From NCBI RefSeq assembly GCF_014841565.1, contig NZ_JACYUD010000007.1, positions 230,356-294,355 of the forward strand: 64,000 nt of DNA, given 5' to 3'. Position 1 is the stretch's first letter, and each line of letters opens with the position of its first letter. The notes under the pieces were generated by a model. It searched no databases. It saw only the letters and a list, made by a program, of their open reading frames with translations, and was not told the DNA's origin. Shown in pieces: positions 17,492-25,430 of this stretch. The DNA comes from Rhizobium sp. CFBP 8762 (lineage in GTDB: Bacteria > Pseudomonadota > Alphaproteobacteria > Rhizobiales > Rhizobiaceae). The translations under genes and the position numbers were made by a program.

Positions 17492-18601
17492 CTATTTGGA
17501 ACCCGCAAGCACGAACTTGTCGCCTTCCACCCGGTAAAGGTAGGAGGGTGCGACCTTCAGTTCACCCACGTCATCAAATTCCAGCGTGCCGATGGCCGTA
17601 TCGGCCTTCACGGCGTGCAGCGCGTCGTTCATGTCTTCGCGCGTCAGGTCCTTTGTGGATTTCAGGACCGATTCCAGCAACTGGCCCTGAACATAACCAT
17701 AGATGGAATAGGGGCCGGGTTCCTGACCGTATTTGTCCTTGTAAGCTTTCGCAAATTCGGCAATGGCAGGCGACGCGTCGGTTGGCGGTGCCTGAATGGC
17801 AACCAGCGTACCCTGCACATTGGCCTCACCGGCCTGCGCGATGAGATCGGGCGTATAGCCACCGTCGGGAATGAGAAGCGTTGCTTTCACGCCTTGTTCG
17901 TGCAGTTGCTTGGCAAACAGGGCGAGCTGAGGCATGACAGCGCCGAGATAGATGACATCCGGATTCTTCGTCTTGACCTGTGCCAGCACAGCGGAGAAAT
18001 CCACGTCTGTGGGCGATACCGAAAGCGTATCAAGAACCTTGCCGCCACCTTCGGTGAAATTCTTGCCGAAGATCTCTGAAATGCCCTGACCGAAAACCTG
18101 CTTGTCGTTGACGATGACAGCAGTTTTGGCAGACAGTTTCTGCAAGGCGTATTCTGCGGGTAGCAATGCACCGGCAAAATCGTTGGCAACCGGACGCACC
18201 ATGAATTTGTAGCCCTGCTGCGTGAGCGAAGGGTTCGATCCAAAGGTCATGGTCGGAAACGAGCAATCCTCATAGATGGGCAGCGTCGACTGGGCCACAC
18301 CGGAATTGAAATTGACGATACCGAGCAGTACGTCGTCATTGTCACAGAATTTCTGCGCCACAAGCGTGCCCTGGCGCGGGTCGGCCTGGTCATCCTCCTG
18401 CTGGATTTTCACGGTCACGCCGTTGACACCGCCAGCGGCATTCAGCTTGTCGATATAGAGCTTGAAACCGTTGTGCCAGGTTGTCCCGAAAAACGCCTGA
18501 GGGCCTGAAATCGGCCCTGCCAGACCAATGGTGATATCTCTGGCCGCAGCCGGTGCGGCAATAACTGCTGCGCCCAGCGCCAGCGATGCGATGAACTTCA
18601 T
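17492..18601 (-). CDS. Branched-chain amino acid-type ABC transporter substrate-binding protein (LivK type)
   Basis: This 369-residue type I periplasmic binding protein has a Sec signal (ALGAAVIAAPAAA) and a mature start DITIGLAGPISG. Family blocks are VKIQQEDDQADPRQG, VNFNSGVAQSTLPIY, FMVRPVANDFAGA and the VYLGAVMPQ-like strand. A strong AAGGGGA ribosome site precedes the ATG at 18601. The 95-bp upstream region contains the GntR operator at 18696-18707. It is the first gene of the livKHMGF-oxidoreductase operon. The ligand is unknown; GntR control with the catabolic genes of this region suggests it imports the compound they degrade. Confidence 0.88.
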   Translation of the reverse strand: MKFIASLALGAAVIAAPAAARDITIGLAGPISGPQAFFGTTWHNGFKLYIDKLNAAGGVNGVTVKIQQEDDQADPRQGTLVAQKFCDNDDVLLGIVNFNSGVAQSTLPIYEDCSFPTMTFGSNPSLTQQGYKFMVRPVANDFAGALLPAEYALQKLSAKTAVIVNDKQVFGQGISEIFGKNFTEGGGKVLDTLSVSPTDVDFSAVLAQVKTKNPDVIYLGAVMPQLALFAKQLHEQGVKATLLIPDGGYTPDLIAQAGEANVQGTLVAIQAPPTDASPAIAEFAKAYKDKYGQEPGPYSIYGYVQGQLLESVLKSTKDLTREDMNDALHAVKADTAIGTLEFDDVGELKVAPSYLYRVEGDKFVLAGSK

Positions 18602-18695
18602 TGTGTTCCCCTTTTCTATCCAATCGCGGTCGGTAGGCCGTTCCGGTCTCTTGCCGATGACCCATGGAACCAGACAAAGACAAGGCTGTCAAGAA

Positions 18696-18707
18696 AGTGT
18701 CGACACT
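18696..18707. promoter_or_regulatory. GntR operator O1, upstream of livK
   Basis: AGTGTCGACACT is a perfect 12-bp palindrome centred on GTCGAC, 95 bp before the livK start. Matching elements occur at 19602, 23628 and 29258, each in front of a gene set of this region. It is most likely bound by the FCD-type GntR protein encoded at 18806-19573. Confidence 0.7.
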
Positions 18708-18805
18708 ATTGCGTTCAATTTATCGATGGCGTAATCAAAACCATGCTGCTGTGCGGCAGACGGCCGATTGCGGGCGCGACCAGCGGGCTTGCGGGGGTTC
18801 CAGAA

Positions 18806-19573
18806 TCAGACAGCGCGCCGTCTGGCGCGCTTGGTATCGGCCACCGGAGGCGAATAAACCTTCAGCAGCGCGTCTTTAAGCGCCTGCTGCGTAGCGGAGA
18901 CTGTCAACTCAATATGCTGACGCAACAAACGCATTCCACCCTCCGCGTCACGAGCGATCGCCGCATCGACGATGGCCGAATGCGAGGCCACCTGACTGAG
19001 ATCGTGACTGCGGTGCTCGATTTGTATGCGCCGGATGAACCGGATTCGGGCATTAATGGCCGCCAGTTGATTAATAAGCTCCGGATTGCCCGAAAGTTCG
19101 GCAATCAGCAGGTGAAATCCTTCGTCTTCGGCCAGAATTGTATCGGCAGGCTGCTCGCGATAGCCATCGACGATGGCGCTCCAGTAGAGCCTGAGGCGCT
19201 CGATCTGGTCGTCCTCCGCGCGCTCGCACATCAGGCGAAAGGCAGCGCATTCGATGATCGACCGCAGTTCATACAGATCGATCAACCCTTCTGTGCTGAG
19301 ACTGCGAACGAAAAAACCACGGTTTGGCGTCAGCGAAACGAACCCTTCGGATGCAAGCCGGTTCAAGGCTTCGCGAATCGGCGTTCGGGAAACACCGAAG
19401 GTTTTCGCCAGTTGAACCTCGTTGATTCGCTCCTCCGGCTTCAATTTGAACTCAACCAGAAGCTTGCGAATCGTATTGTACGCGCGTTCGCTGCTATCGG
19501 CAGAGCGACGGGTTTCGGTATCGCCGTCTGTTGGGGCGTCGTCAGTGGCGGTAAAAAAGCTTTGTTCGTTCAT
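18806..19573 (-). CDS. GntR-family regulator, FadR/FCD subgroup
   Basis: This 255-residue protein runs from the ATG at 19573 (MNEQSFFTATDD). An N-terminal winged HTH is evident (RINEVQLAKTFGVSRTPIREALNRL, EGFVSLTPNRGFFVRSL) and is followed by an all-helical FCD effector domain with the usual DLYELRSIIEC entry and acidic/His metal-binding positions. FCD repressors commonly sense organic acids released by the pathway they control. The operator at 19602 lies 29 bp before its start, consistent with autoregulation, and identical cores precede livK, the NIPSNAP gene and the flavoprotein gene. I infer it is the master repressor of the 18.6-29.2 kb catabolic region. Confidence 0.88.
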   Translation of the reverse strand: MNEQSFFTATDDAPTDGDTETRRSADSSERAYNTIRKLLVEFKLKPEERINEVQLAKTFGVSRTPIREALNRLASEGFVSLTPNRGFFVRSLSTEGLIDLYELRSIIECAAFRLMCERAEDDQIERLRLYWSAIVDGYREQPADTILAEDEGFHLLIAELSGNPELINQLAAINARIRFIRRIQIEHRSHDLSQVASHSAIVDAAIARDAEGGMRLLRQHIELTVSATQQALKDALLKVYSPPVADTKRARRRAV

Positions 19574-19601
19574 GGCAGACCCGTCCGGCGCATCGACGTG
19601 T

Positions 19602-19613
19602 ATTGTCGACACC
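19602..19613. promoter_or_regulatory. GntR operator O2, gntR/proC-like divergent spacer
   Basis: ATTGTCGACACC keeps the TGTCGACAC core of the other three sites, with one weaker half. It lies 29 bp from the gntR start and 132 bp from the divergent proC-like gene, so it could serve autoregulation and the + strand gene. Confidence 0.6.
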
Positions 19614-19661
19614 TGTTTGTGCATCCTTGTTTACGAAGTTGAGCGCGTTTGCAACACCCAG

Positions 19662-19706
19662 AGCATGTCCAGTCGAAGCGGGATCGCTTCGGCTTCGGTC
19701 AATGCG
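19662..19706 (+). repeat. Interspersed palindromic repeat, family A (diverged copy)
   Basis: This element begins AGCATGTCCAGT and ends GGTCAATGCG. It aligns with the tandem copies at 23105-23208 at both ends but is diverged in the centre, where it has its own AAGCG...CGCTT inverted repeat. Confidence 0.45.
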
Positions 19707-19744
19707 GTAAAACAAAAGTATAGAAGGTTGGAGGAGAGGTTTAC

Positions 19745-20512
19745 ATGACTGTTGGTTTTTTGGGCGTCGGGCATCTGGCGTCAGCTCTCGTTGCCGGGCT
19801 CATGCGCGCCGGGGTGCCTGCGCACACCCTTCTGCTCTCGCCGCGTGGACGCGCATCACAGCTTTCCAGCCTTTACGGTATAGACGTTGCCGAGAGTAAT
19901 GCGGAACTGGTGCGCCGGTGTGATACGATTGTTCTGGCTGTTCGGCCACAGGATGCGGCCCGTGCGGTATCCGTTCAGCCCTGGCGTGATGATCAGGTGG
20001 TGATTTCGGTGTGCGCAGGCGTCCCGCTTGCAAGCCTCCCCGTCGCACCGGCGCGGCTGGTGCGCGCCATGCCGTTGACCGCCGCGGAGATCGCTGCCAG
20101 CCCCACCGTGTTCTTTCCCGATATCGGACAAGCCCGCCAACTCATCGAAAAGCTCGGGCCTGCCCTGGCCTTGCGTAGTGAGACGGAGTTCGAAATCGCC
20201 ACCGTTAACGCCGCCATCTACGGCTGGGCGCAGACGCTCATTCGCCAGAGTGTGGAGTGGTGCGTGGCGCAGGGCACGGATGCGGCCATGACACGCCAAC
20301 TGGTGGCGCAGACATTCGTCGCCGCAGGCCGCTTGATTGCCGAGCGGGATGAGCCGATGGACGATATGTTGACCGAACTGGTTACGCCGGGCGGCATTAC
20401 GGAACTCGGTCTCACCGTTCTCAATGCTGGTCAACAGCCCGCAGTGTGGACGAAGGCTTGTGAAGCGGTACTGGCGCGGCTTCAGGAGCCCGCGTCGGGT
20501 GCTGGCGGGTAG
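19745..20512 (+). CDS. Pyrroline-5-carboxylate reductase-like protein (ProC family)
   Basis: This 255-residue NAD(P)-dependent reductase has an N-terminal Rossmann loop GFLGVGHLASALVAGLM, the VLAVRPQDAA strand and the C-terminal helix motif ELVTPGGITELGLTVL characteristic of P5C reductases. The GGAGGAGAGG site precedes the ATG. It is divergent from the gntR gene and its 3' end overlaps the convergent SDR gene by 31 bp. In this setting it more likely reduces a cyclic imine or a related pathway intermediate than serving proline biosynthesis. A second, truncated ProC-like gene lies at 33554. Confidence 0.82.
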   Translation: MTVGFLGVGHLASALVAGLMRAGVPAHTLLLSPRGRASQLSSLYGIDVAESNAELVRRCDTIVLAVRPQDAARAVSVQPWRDDQVVISVCAGVPLASLPVAPARLVRAMPLTAAEIAASPTVFFPDIGQARQLIEKLGPALALRSETEFEIATVNAAIYGWAQTLIRQSVEWCVAQGTDAAMTRQLVAQTFVAAGRLIAERDEPMDDMLTELVTPGGITELGLTVLNAGQQPAVWTKACEAVLARLQEPASGAGG

Positions 20513-21237
20513 ACATAGCTGCCGGTTGCCTGCTCGCTGGGTGACAGGATCAGCTCGGCGATATCTGCATGATCGGGAAGCTTGAGGGCTGCAAGCAGAA
20601 CGGAGGCGATATCGGCGGGCTGCAACGGCCGCTGATGCGTGTACATCTTTTCCCGCAGGTTTTTTACATCACCGTCGAACGCTTGCGTGTAAAACTCTGT
20701 CTCCACCCGTCCGGGCGCAATCTCGGTCAACCGAACGCCGGTTCCGGCGAGATCGTAGCGCAGAACCCGGCCCGCTTGCGATAATCCGGCTTTGGCAGCG
20801 GCATAGGCGGTGGTGCCGGGAAACACGGAAGACGCGGCGGTGGTGGTCAGATTGAAGATGTGGCCGCAGCGACGCGCAATCATACCCGGTGCCAGCAGGC
20901 GAATAAGGTGCAGCGGCGCGGTCAGGTTCAGCGCGATGACCTCGCTCGTCTCCTCTGCCGTTTGCTCGTAGAGCGGTTTGACCGTCGCCAGACCTCCGGC
21001 ATTGTTGACCAGAATATCAATATCGACCGATGCCAGCGCGTGATGGATCTGCGCGTGGTCGCGCACATCGGCCACCAGCGGTTTCAGCCGGGGGCCGAGC
21101 CTTTCCGCCAGCGCGTCGAGCGCGTCCGCGTGGCGGCCGAGGGCGTAGACCGTCAGTCCCTCCTCAACCAGTCCTTCAGCAATGGCGGCACCGATTCCCT
21201 TTGAGCCACCCGTAACGAGTGCCGTGCGGTATTTCAT
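20482..21237 (-). CDS. SDR-family NAD(P)-dependent oxidoreductase
   Basis: This 251-residue classical short-chain dehydrogenase has the cofactor motif TALVTGGSKGIGAAIAEGL, NNAGG, the catalytic Ser in TTTAASS and Tyr-Lys in TAYAAAKAGL. It would interconvert an alcohol and a ketone. It is the last gene of the set starting with the NIPSNAP gene and is 56 bp downstream of the 3-hydroxyacyl-CoA-dehydrogenase-like gene, with a small palindromic repeat in the gap. Confidence 0.88.
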   Translation of the reverse strand: MKYRTALVTGGSKGIGAAIAEGLVEEGLTVYALGRHADALDALAERLGPRLKPLVADVRDHAQIHHALASVDIDILVNNAGGLATVKPLYEQTAEETSEVIALNLTAPLHLIRLLAPGMIARRCGHIFNLTTTAASSVFPGTTAYAAAKAGLSQAGRVLRYDLAGTGVRLTEIAPGRVETEFYTQAFDGDVKNLREKMYTHQRPLQPADIASVLLAALKLPDHADIAELILSPSEQATGSYVYPPAPDAGS

Positions 21238-21259
21238 GAAATCACCCTTTGCTGAATGG

Positions 21260-21290
21260 AGAGCATTTTCGCGTTAAACCGACATGCTCT
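21260..21290 (-). repeat. Short palindromic repeat, family B
   Basis: AGAGCAT at 21260-21266 is the inverse of ATGCTCT at 21284-21290, with TTTCGCGTTAAACCGAC between. It resembles another short palindromic intergenic element frequent in Rhizobiales and sits between the dehydrogenase and SDR genes. Confidence 0.5.
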
Positions 21291-21293
21291 GGT

Positions 21294-22232
21294 TCACAAT
21301 GCGCCGTGCTGGCGGATGGTTTGCAAAATCGCCACCAGTCCGGCATCACGTTCGTCCTTAAGCTGGTTCTGAGTGCGGGTTCCAACGGCTGCGGCGGTGG
21401 AGGCGGTAACGGCGGCAACCGTTGGCGCGTCGAGCGTTGCGTCCGAAAGTGTGTCCCAGATGGCCTGATAGGTCGGTCCATATTTCGTCAGAAAGTCTTC
21501 CATACCGCTGGCATTCAGTTGGTTGGAAATGAACGCCCCTTGCAGCGTCCATTTCGGACCCGGACCGTAGATAAAGGCACGGTCGACATCCTCGACCGAG
21601 GCGACGCCATCGCGCACAAGGGCAACGGCCTCCCGCCACATGGCCCCCATCAGCCGCAATGCCAGATGACCGGTGATCTCGCGGTTCATGACAACAGGCT
21701 TCTTGCCCATGGTCTCATAGAGATGGCGCGCGGTTTCCAGCGCGGACGGCTCTGTCTTTGCTCCCCCGACAATCTCAACCAGCGGCATCAGATGCACGGG
21801 GTTGAAGGGATGACCCAGCACGATGCGGGCGGGAAAGCGGCACGCGCTCTGCATGTCGGACACCAGAAGGGCCGATGATGACGACGCGATGACGACATCG
21901 GCGGCCACATGCCGTTCGATCTCGCACAGAAGCTCGCGCTTCAGGCCGATATCCTCGGGGCCGTTTTCCTGCACGAAGTCGACATCGGCCAGAGCGTCTC
22001 CCATGTCGGAAAAAAACCGGATGGGTCCCGGCGTGACACCGGGAAACAGCGCATCGAGATCGGCAGTCAGTTGCACTGACGCGGCCTGAAACGCCGCTTC
22101 GCTGGCCGGGTCAGGGTCGTAGGCATGCACGGTATGCCCCGCATGGGCAAAGGCAGCCGCCCAGCGCTGGCCGATGACGCCGAAGCCGACAATCCCGACA
22201 ACCGCGACAGGGCCGATTGTTGTGCGATCCAT
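21294..22232 (-). CDS. 3-hydroxyacyl-CoA dehydrogenase-fold NAD-dependent dehydrogenase (carnitine 3-dehydrogenase-like)
   Basis: This protein of about 312 residues starts at the ATG at 22232, which has AAGGATAAGG upstream. It has the Rossmann loop VGIVGFGVIGQRWAAAFAHAGH, an Asp-ending second strand (AYDPD), the catalytic segment ASSSSALLVSDMQ and the hallmark GHPFNPVHLMPLVEIVGG, then a helical C-terminal domain with the GPGPKW stretch. This layout is that of L-carnitine dehydrogenase, L-gulonate 3-dehydrogenase and related short 3-hydroxyacid dehydrogenases rather than fatty acid FadB. It would oxidise a 3-hydroxy acid to a 3-oxo acid. It directly follows the DUF3830-like gene. Confidence 0.85.
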   Translation of the reverse strand: MDRTTIGPVAVVGIVGFGVIGQRWAAAFAHAGHTVHAYDPDPASEAAFQAASVQLTADLDALFPGVTPGPIRFFSDMGDALADVDFVQENGPEDIGLKRELLCEIERHVAADVVIASSSSALLVSDMQSACRFPARIVLGHPFNPVHLMPLVEIVGGAKTEPSALETARHLYETMGKKPVVMNREITGHLALRLMGAMWREAVALVRDGVASVEDVDRAFIYGPGPKWTLQGAFISNQLNASGMEDFLTKYGPTYQAIWDTLSDATLDAPTVAAVTASTAAAVGTRTQNQLKDERDAGLVAILQTIRQHGAL

Positions 22233-22236
22233 AGCC

Positions 22237-23100
22237 TTATCCTTTTCCATCGACAGCGGTTCGAAATGCCGTGTTCAGGTCATTCCACGGAATCAGCAGA
22301 TCTATCCACGCACCGATGCGACCGGCAACGATGATGGCCTCGTCTACCACCGCCCGGAAATCGAGCGGCTCGTGCATGGCGTCTTCCAGCCGGAACAGCA
22401 AAGCCGGGGTCTGGTCCATGTGGCAGAAATCGCGCAGGCGTGTCGCGGTCTTATTCAGCGCCAGTGCCGCCGCAACCCGGAGCGCAGCCTCATCCTGCTT
22501 TCCGCGTGCCGCGCGCACCCACCACAGAAACTCGTGCAACACACGCGCTTCCCCTTCGGCAGCAAAGACCGGCCCCGCCGGGTGCATGATGGCGCGCGAT
22601 GCCGTAAGCTTCGAAATATCGGCTGGGCAGGCCGCCCACAGCGCCTGGCGGGCCGCGACAATGTCGTCGGGCAGAACCGGCTGAGGTTCAGATCGCTCCG
22701 GTGCCTGCCCCTCCAGGGACAGTTGCCCGCACAGCGTGCGCTGACCCTGCTCGCCCTTGAGTTTGGCGGCCAGCGCGGTGATGCCCTCGATCGGTGCGTC
22801 GAGCTTGCCGAGCAGCGTGACTTGCGCTGTCTCAGCCTGCAAGGGCGCAAAGGTGATTTCCAGAAACTGGCGCACGGGCCAGTACAGGAAGGCCCCTGCG
22901 GGCGCATCCAGCACATCGGTTGCGCCCTCCACATCCTCGACAAAGGGCGCGTGCCAGTAGATGTGACTGCCAGCAATCTTGGGCGTATGCAACTGAAGTT
23001 GCAGCGGAAGGCTGCGCAGAAGCGCACTGCGCGTGCGCTCTGCAGGTCCCGTCAACTGAATGGGCCAGCTTTGCCCATCGGCAGAAAAAACAAGATGCAT
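22237..23100 (-). CDS. DUF3830-like (cyclophilin-fold) protein with unknown C-terminal domain
   Basis: This protein of about 287 residues has two parts. Residues 1 to about 115 look like a DUF3830 cyclophilin-like barrel: a short beta-rich start, RSALLRSLPLQLQL, SHIYWHAPF, and GAFLYWPVRQFLEITF. Residues about 125-287 are helical, with FAAEGEARVLHEFLWWVRAAR and RLRDFCHMDQTPALLFRLEDAM. I recognise no known family there. The start may be 23109 or 23100; the upstream palindromic repeat supplies the GGA of its ribosome site. The function is unknown. Its place between NIPSNAP and dehydrogenase genes implies a role in the same pathway. Confidence 0.6.
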   Translation of the reverse strand: MHLVFSADGQSWPIQLTGPAERTRSALLRSLPLQLQLHTPKIAGSHIYWHAPFVEDVEGATDVLDAPAGAFLYWPVRQFLEITFAPLQAETAQVTLLGKLDAPIEGITALAAKLKGEQGQRTLCGQLSLEGQAPERSEPQPVLPDDIVAARQALWAACPADISKLTASRAIMHPAGPVFAAEGEARVLHEFLWWVRAARGKQDEAALRVAAALALNKTATRLRDFCHMDQTPALLFRLEDAMHEPLDFRAVVDEAIIVAGRIGAWIDLLIPWNDLNTAFRTAVDGKG

Positions 23101-23104
23101 CTTA

Positions 23105-23208
23105 AGCATTTCCAGTAAAAGTGCGAAGCGGTTTTACGCCCGGACAATGCGCGCAGTCATGAGCATTTCCAGTAAAAGTGCGGAGCGGTTCACCGTCCGG
23201 GCAGTGCG
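23105..23208. repeat. Two tandem copies of interspersed repeat family A
   Basis: Two 47-bp units (23105-23151 and 23162-23208) begin AGCATTTCCAGTAAAAGTGC and end CCGG(A/G)CA(A/G)TGCG, a 57-bp period. They differ at only a few positions. They fill most of the gap between the NIPSNAP and DUF3830 genes and touch the latter's start. Confidence 0.75.
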
Positions 23209-23258
23209 TGGAAAAAGGCGAGTTTAATCCCGGTGAACACCTGTTCGCCGGGATGAAT

Positions 23259-23582
23259 TCAACGTTCCGGATTGAAGAACGACACCGGCTTCAGGATCTG
23301 GTTTCGCATGTCCAGCAGATAATCGGTCTCGATGACGGTACGGCGATAGCCCTGCCATTCCGGATCGGCCTCCATACGGTCGCGTCGCGCCTCCCTGTCG
23401 GCAAGGCTGTCATATTTCCACAAATGCACGGTGCGGGAGAGATCGCCGATATGGGTCTGGAAGAAGCCAAAAGGCTCGCCCAGATAGTGCCGCTGCATGG
23501 GCAAACCAATGTCCTCATACAATTTCAGGAAGCTGGGAAGCATATTCGGCTTGGCAGTGTAGGTCCGATGGTCGAAAATCAT
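23259..23582 (-). CDS. NIPSNAP-family protein
   Basis: This 107-residue single-domain protein starts at the ATG at 23582 (MIFDHRTYTAKP). The opening hRTYt, LKLYEDIGLPMQRHYLGEPFGFFQTHIGDL, VHLWKYDSLADREARRDRM and a WQGYRRT end fit the NIPSNAP ferredoxin-like dimeric alpha-beta barrel family. Many short bacterial members are found in catabolic operons and may act on or bind small aromatic or aliphatic intermediates. It is the first gene after the operator at 23628. Confidence 0.82.
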   Translation of the reverse strand: MIFDHRTYTAKPNMLPSFLKLYEDIGLPMQRHYLGEPFGFFQTHIGDLSRTVHLWKYDSLADREARRDRMEADPEWQGYRRTVIETDYLLDMRNQILKPVSFFNPER

Positions 23583-23627
23583 TGTCCTGTCCTTCCGTTT
23601 CTCAGTTGCAGTCATAATCCAATACAA

Positions 23628-23641
23628 AAGTGTCGACACTT
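23628..23641. promoter_or_regulatory. GntR operator O3, upstream of the NIPSNAP gene
   Basis: AAGTGTCGACACTT is the best of the four sites, a perfect 14-bp palindrome 45 bp before the NIPSNAP start and downstream of the B12-protein stop. It should control the NIPSNAP-DUF3830-dehydrogenase-SDR set. Confidence 0.72.
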
Positions 23642-23678
23642 ACAAGGGCGTCAGGAAATTTGTTTTCTGACAGTGGAG

Positions 23679-25430
23679 CTATGAAACCTTTTCGCGTTGA
23701 ATAGCGCTGCGCAGGGCTGCCAGCATTTCATCCAGATCGGCGCAGGGGCGGCATCCCAGTGCCACAATGTCACTGCGCACGTCCACGGGCAGGCCGGAAT
23801 TGGAATCCGCAGGAATTTCGTTCAGCCGGCCACCGATGAGCAAGGGCAGATCGAGCCCCTGCGCAGTCATCACCGCTTTCACCGCTTTGGCGTAGGAAAG
23901 CGCTACGCCGTTATAGGTGCTGACAGCAATAACCGTCGCCCCGCTGGCTTTCGCAGCCATCACCAGCGTTTCCGGATCGATTGCAACACCGGCATCCACG
24001 ACCTCGGCCCCCAGCCCCTCAAGCGCCTGCTCAACGAGATATTTGCCGTGCTCGTGCACATCCGTGGTGCCGATGCAGACCCTCGGTTTGTCCGGGCTTT
24101 GCAAAGGCGACTGTCTGGCGACCCAGTCGGCTGCCTTGTGATTAAGCTCGCGCGCCCATTCCGCATGGATCAGCGGCTGGCGTCCCCGTGGTGTTTGCGG
24201 TCCGGGTCCGTACAGCGTTTCCATGGTTTTCGGCCCCATCCGCCGGATCGCCAGCATGGTGGCGGCGCAGTCCTGCGTATCCACGCCGCGCTCTGCCAGC
24301 CCCGTCAGCACGCAAGCCGCGAACCGCTTTCCGCCCTTCACCAGCACATCGGCCATGGCTTCGATTTTTGCCCAATCCAGAACGGGCGCGTAGAACGGCG
24401 CGTGGGATGCTAAGCGATGGGCGAAGGTCTGCGCATCGATGATCTCGTCGATATCGGGAATACGCTGATTTTCGGTGACCGGCACCGGATTGATGGCATG
24501 GCCTGCGGGCCACCGGCCAAGCGACAGAATATCCGCCAGAAGATAGCTGGCCAGACTGGCATAATTGGCAGCAGGGGTTGATTGATAGGCCACCGTGTTG
24601 CCGAAGATCATCGTGCCCGGCGTATCGCTGACGCGAACCAGCGCCGCATGGAATGCGGCGCGCGACAGGGGATCGCTGAAATGGTGGCCATAGCAGTGCG
24701 AGACCCGCGCACCGATGAGGGTTTCGATGATATGCTTTTCGATAATCACCATGCCGAGTGCACAGGCCATGTCGATGAACAAGCCCGCAAACCCGTCGTC
24801 CAGATTCGAATGGACGAGAATCGTCTCGTCCTGCGCGGCGATCAGGCCAAGTGCGGTGACCGTCGCTTCCGTCGTTTTTACATCATCGTCCCAGTAGGGC
24901 AGACGGAAGGTGAAGTATTGGCCGAGATTGCCGATCGCGGTTGCCCCGGCGGCCAGCGCACCGCAGGTGTTTTCCACCGCCCCCGGCAAGCCCAGCATAA
25001 AGTCACCGAAATGCGCGGCGGCAGGCGCAGCGTTCGTAATGCGGGCAAAATCCTCCGGTCCGCGCAGCACGATTCCCGTCCCGCGCGAGGCTTTGTCCCG
25101 CATGGCCAGCGGATAGCCCATCGACCAGTCGAGCGTGATGCCAAAACGGTCCACGGTCACACCGCTTTGGGCGCATTGTCCGTGTACGGTGCGAATTGCC
25201 TCGACCGTGCGGCCAACGTCGCGAAAGCCGATATGGGCATGTTGCATCACCCGGCCTTGCGCCGCAGACATCCGTTTCCACTCCGCCTCGCTGGACACGC
25301 CCTTTTCTGCCAGAAACAGACAATTGCCCAGATGCCAATCGCGCTTCATCGCACGGCCAGCCGCCAGCAGGTCCTGCCCCGGGGTCAAACGCGGATCAGT
25401 CAGCGCGGCACCTGCATCAATCCTCATCAT
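23679..25430 (-). CDS. Cobalamin-binding mutase-like protein (barrel domain fused to B12-binding domain)
   Basis: This protein is 583 residues from the ATG at 25430, which has GGAGGAGATT upstream; a longer frame to 25547 would run deep into the hydrolase gene. Residues 448-583 form a B12-binding Rossmann domain with the cobalt-ligand motif DVHEHG (DxHxxG, His 459), then STYNGVALSY and LIGGRLNE at the expected SxL and GG positions. Residues about 60-400 look like an alpha/beta barrel (IGFRDVGRTVEAI, FGITLDWSMGYPLA, LVHSNLDDGFAGL, SHCYGHHFSDP). The layout resembles glutamate mutase with its E and S components fused, but the barrel is not one I can name. No PLP-Lys or acyl-CoA mutase signature is obvious. 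It is the last gene of the flavoprotein-cupin-AspDH-hydrolase operon and overlaps the hydrolase gene by 14 bp. Confidence 0.75.
   Translation of the reverse strand: MMRIDAGAALTDPRLTPGQDLLAAGRAMKRDWHLGNCLFLAEKGVSSEAEWKRMSAAQGRVMQHAHIGFRDVGRTVEAIRTVHGQCAQSGVTVDRFGITLDWSMGYPLAMRDKASRGTGIVLRGPEDFARITNAAPAAAHFGDFMLGLPGAVENTCGALAAGATAIGNLGQYFTFRLPYWDDDVKTTEATVTALGLIAAQDETILVHSNLDDGFAGLFIDMACALGMVIIEKHIIETLIGARVSHCYGHHFSDPLSRAAFHAALVRVSDTPGTMIFGNTVAYQSTPAANYASLASYLLADILSLGRWPAGHAINPVPVTENQRIPDIDEIIDAQTFAHRLASHAPFYAPVLDWAKIEAMADVLVKGGKRFAACVLTGLAERGVDTQDCAATMLAIRRMGPKTMETLYGPGPQTPRGRQPLIHAEWARELNHKAADWVARQSPLQSPDKPRVCIGTTDVHEHGKYLVEQALEGLGAEVVDAGVAIDPETLVMAAKASGATVIAVSTYNGVALSYAKAVKAVMTAQGLDLPLLIGGRLNEIPADSNSGLPVDVRSDIVALGCRPCADLDEMLAALRSAIQREKVS

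Noticed and set aside
23105..23208. Tandem 47-bp units as a CRISPR array
   Set aside because: There are only two units, the 10-bp spacing is too short for spacers, and related single copies occur elsewhere in the window.
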